Below are positions 6,196 through 7,617 of a DNA stretch of 7,617 nt, one piece after another. How positions within the stretch are numbered: position 1 is the stretch's first letter; each line of letters begins with the position of its first letter. Below the pieces are notes generated by a model. The model searched no databases, had not been told where the DNA came from, and saw only the letters and a program-made list of their open reading frames with translations. Origin of the DNA: Sulfurimonas sp. (GTDB lineage Bacteria; Campylobacterota; Campylobacteria; Campylobacterales; Sulfurimonadaceae); the NCBI GenBank assembly GCA_030646745.1, contig JAUSKV010000243.1, positions 1-7,617 of the forward strand. The letters run 5' to 3'. Made by a program: the position numbers and the translations under genes.

Positions 6196-6894
6196 ATGAA
6201 AGAGTATATCTATTTTGGCGAAGTCGTAGAGCCTTACGATGTGAGAGTGTTAAACGAAAGAGAGGCAAGGGCGGGTGCCGGAATCCTTTTTTTGTTTGCA
6301 GTCATATCGTTTATGAACTCCTATCTTCTTCATGAGTTTATATATACTCAAATTTTTGTAACGGTGTTTATGATAGATTTTATTATAAGAATTTTCATAA
6401 ATCCAAAATTTGCTCCTAGTTTACTCTTAGGACGAATCATGGTGCAAAATCAAATACCTGAGTATGTCGGAGCGCCGCAGAAGAGATGGGCTTGGTTTAT
6501 CGGTCTTTACTTGTCAGTCATAATGTTTTTTTTAATTGTTGTTTTTAATGTTATGACGCCTATTAAAATCCTAATTTGTTTACTTTGTCTTGCGCTCCTT
6601 TTTTCTGAAGCCGCCTTTGGAATATGTGTAGGTTGCAAAATTTTCAACTTTATTAACAAAGAGAATCCAAAACTTTGTCCAGGTGGAACTTGTGAAATAC
6701 GAACAAAAGATGAGATACAAAAAATTTCTACACTCCAAAAAGCAATTATTTTCGTCTTTGTAGGAATTGTTTCATTGACTACTTATCAATTAGCATTCAA
6801 TAAGCATGAAGCGGCTAATACTAAAAAAGAGAGTAAAAGTTCTAAATGTGAGACAGGAAAATGTGAGACAGGTAAATGCGGAAGCGCAAAGTAA
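6196..6894 (+). CDS. DUF4395-family membrane protein with a C-terminal Gly-Lys-Cys tail
   Basis: The 232-residue protein opens with the DUF4395 pattern FGEVVEPYDVRVLNEREARAGAGILFL and has five likely membrane helices (about 26-46, 50-68, 98-118, 121-140, 181-200). The loop after helix two is strongly positive, which places it and the N-terminus in the cytoplasm and the C-terminal tail in the periplasm. Cysteines form two conserved-looking pairs: CVGC (144-147) at the end of helix four, and CPGGTC (161-166) in the following cytoplasmic loop. The tail after residue 201 is low complexity and contains KCETGKCETGKCGSAK (C218, C223, C228), the same motif as in the preceding secreted protein. The family has no established biochemical function; thiol or metal chemistry is an inference from the cysteines. 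The start abuts the upstream stop with no separate ribosome site, implying translational coupling. Confidence 0.88.
   Translation: MKEYIYFGEVVEPYDVRVLNEREARAGAGILFLFAVISFMNSYLLHEFIYTQIFVTVFMIDFIIRIFINPKFAPSLLLGRIMVQNQIPEYVGAPQKRWAWFIGLYLSVIMFFLIVVFNVMTPIKILICLLCLALLFSEAAFGICVGCKIFNFINKENPKLCPGGTCEIRTKDEIQKISTLQKAIIFVFVGIVSLTTYQLAFNKHEAANTKKESKSSKCETGKCETGKCGSAK
6844..6882 (+). repeat. Tandem 15-base repeat coding the KCETG tail
   Basis: AAATGTGAGACAGG plus A or T occurs twice head to tail (6844-6858, 6859-6873), followed by a partial unit AAATGCGGA (6874-6882). It encodes KCETG-KCETG-KCG. In-frame unit length lets copy number vary by slippage without breaking the gene. Confidence 0.8.
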
Positions 6895-6918
6895 AAGATT
6901 TGTAAAGAACATTTGCCG

Positions 6919-7425
6919 ATGATTTTAAACTCTCGCAGAACTTTTTTAAAAACTGCTATTTATGGCAGTGTTATTTTTGGAGGTGCTGTTTTAATTATGT
7001 CAGGTGCAACTATTTTTGGAGCAGTTTCACCCATACAAACCATGGCTCTTGTTCAAAAAGATCTCTTTCCGCATGCCAAAAAATTGGGCATAAACACAGA
7101 AGCATATTTAGCTCTTATTTTAAATCACTCAAAAGTAACTCCCAAAGAAAAATATTTTTTAAGAAACTGTGTCCAATGGCTCAATGAAGAGGCTGTTGCT
7201 ATGCATAAAAAAATGTATTCCAGCCTATCCGAAGATGAGAGACAAACCGTATTAAAAAGCATCGCCAAGTACAAATGGGGAGAGAAATGGATAGATAAAA
7301 TGCTTACTTATATTATGGAAGCAACTTTTAGCGACACGGTTTACGGTGTTTGCAAAAACTCCGCCGGAGCCACATGGCTCAATTTTGAAACTGGGTATCC
7401 CCGCCCTAAAGAGGCGTATCTATGA
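6919..7425 (+). CDS. Tat-exported gluconate 2-dehydrogenase subunit 3-like protein
   Basis: The 168-residue protein begins MILNSRRTFLK, a consensus twin-arginine motif (S-R-R-x-F-L-K) followed by a hydrophobic stretch to about residue 35, so it should be exported folded and may stay anchored. The rest is helical, with the family features LFPHAKKLGINTEAYLALILNH, YFLRNCVQWLNEEA and the C-terminal TFSDTVYGVCKNSAGATWLNFETGYPRP. It has two cysteines. In known gluconate dehydrogenases, including the two-gene Campylobacter jejuni version, this subunit pairs with a GMC flavoprotein, which is exactly the next gene. ATG at 6919 is chosen; TTG at 6913 would add two residues and cannot be excluded, since the AAAGA ribosome site (6904-6908) fits either. 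It lies 24 bases after the DUF4395 gene. The actual substrate is unknown. Confidence 0.88.
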   Translation: MILNSRRTFLKTAIYGSVIFGGAVLIMSGATIFGAVSPIQTMALVQKDLFPHAKKLGINTEAYLALILNHSKVTPKEKYFLRNCVQWLNEEAVAMHKKMYSSLSEDERQTVLKSIAKYKWGEKWIDKMLTYIMEATFSDTVYGVCKNSAGATWLNFETGYPRPKEAYL

Positions 7426-7617
7426 TGTATGATATTTGCATAATCGGAAGCGGAGCCGGCGGTTCGCCTATAGCGTATGAGCTTAGCCATGCAGGATTCA
7501 GTGTCATTGTGCTTGAAAAAGGTAAAAATTATAGAGAAGAAGATTTCAACAAAGATGAGTTGGCGGTTTGTCGTCGTGATTTTTTCACTCCGAATTTAGC
7601 GGATGAGCAACATGTTA
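7422..7617 (+). CDS. GMC-family FAD-dependent oxidoreductase, N-terminal part only
   Basis: The visible 65 residues begin MMYDICIIGSGAGGSPIAYELSHAG. They form a Rossmann FAD-binding unit with GxGxxG at residues 9-14 and the adenosine-ribose-binding glutamate at 32 (VIVLEKG). The GMC identification draws on this motif together with the upstream subunit 3-like gene. The family is usually over 500 residues, so most lies beyond the window. The ATG at 7422 overlaps the preceding stop (ATGA), and AAAGAGG (7408-7414) gives a good ribosome site; a second ATG follows at 7425. The protein has no signal peptide. It could be carried through the Tat pathway by its partner, as proposed for related dehydrogenases. 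Electron transfer to a cytochrome would need a gene further right. Confidence 0.85.
   Translation, partial: MMYDICIIGSGAGGSPIAYELSHAGFSVIVLEKGKNYREEDFNKDELAVCRRDFFTPNLADEQHV

Noticed and set aside
1..7617. CRISPR array, tRNA, insertion sequence or phage elements
   Set aside because: No regularly spaced repeats, cloverleaf sequence, transposase or terminal inverted repeats were seen on either strand.

Overview
The window looks like chromosomal DNA of a Campylobacterota (epsilonproteobacterial) sulfur oxidiser of the Sulfurimonas type. This rests on the style of the ribosomal proteins, the AT-rich coding, a DUF4395 membrane protein and a two-gene Tat/GMC dehydrogenase like the one known from Campylobacter. 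The genus is an inference from protein resemblance; no 16S rRNA or other definitive marker is present.

Left part (1-1299, minus strand): the start of an alpha-type ribosomal operon, in transcription order rpmJ (L36), rpsM (S13), rpsK (S11) and rpsD (S4, cut off by the window start). Genes are tightly packed, and several Shine-Dalgarno sequences overlap the preceding stop codon. rpmJ is preceded by a 188-base AT-rich spacer with a plausible promoter and not by another ribosomal or initiation-factor gene.

Middle part (1488-5661, minus strand): three genes that overlap one another by 4 and 7 bases. In order they are a TonB-receptor-like outer-membrane barrel, a small exported protein resembling YfiR-type periplasmic regulators, and an inner-membrane sensor protein with GGDEF and EAL domains. 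The layout suggests one signalling unit running from outer membrane through periplasm to cyclic-di-GMP turnover in the cytoplasm. This block is visibly richer in A+T than the ribosomal genes beside it.

Divergent spacer (5662-5943): AT-rich, with a good promoter for the rightward genes and a weaker candidate for the leftward operon.

Right part (5944-7617, plus strand): four closely spaced genes. The first encodes a small secreted protein with two Met-Lys-Cys-Gly...Gly-Lys-Cys-Gly modules. The second is a DUF4395 membrane protein whose C-terminal tail carries the same Gly-Lys-Cys motif. The third is a Tat-exported gluconate-2-dehydrogenase-subunit-3-like protein. The fourth is the start of a GMC-family FAD oxidoreductase, cut off by the window end. 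The shared cysteine motif in two adjacent genes, predicted to face the same compartment, is the most intriguing signal here, together with the three-gene cyclic-di-GMP unit.
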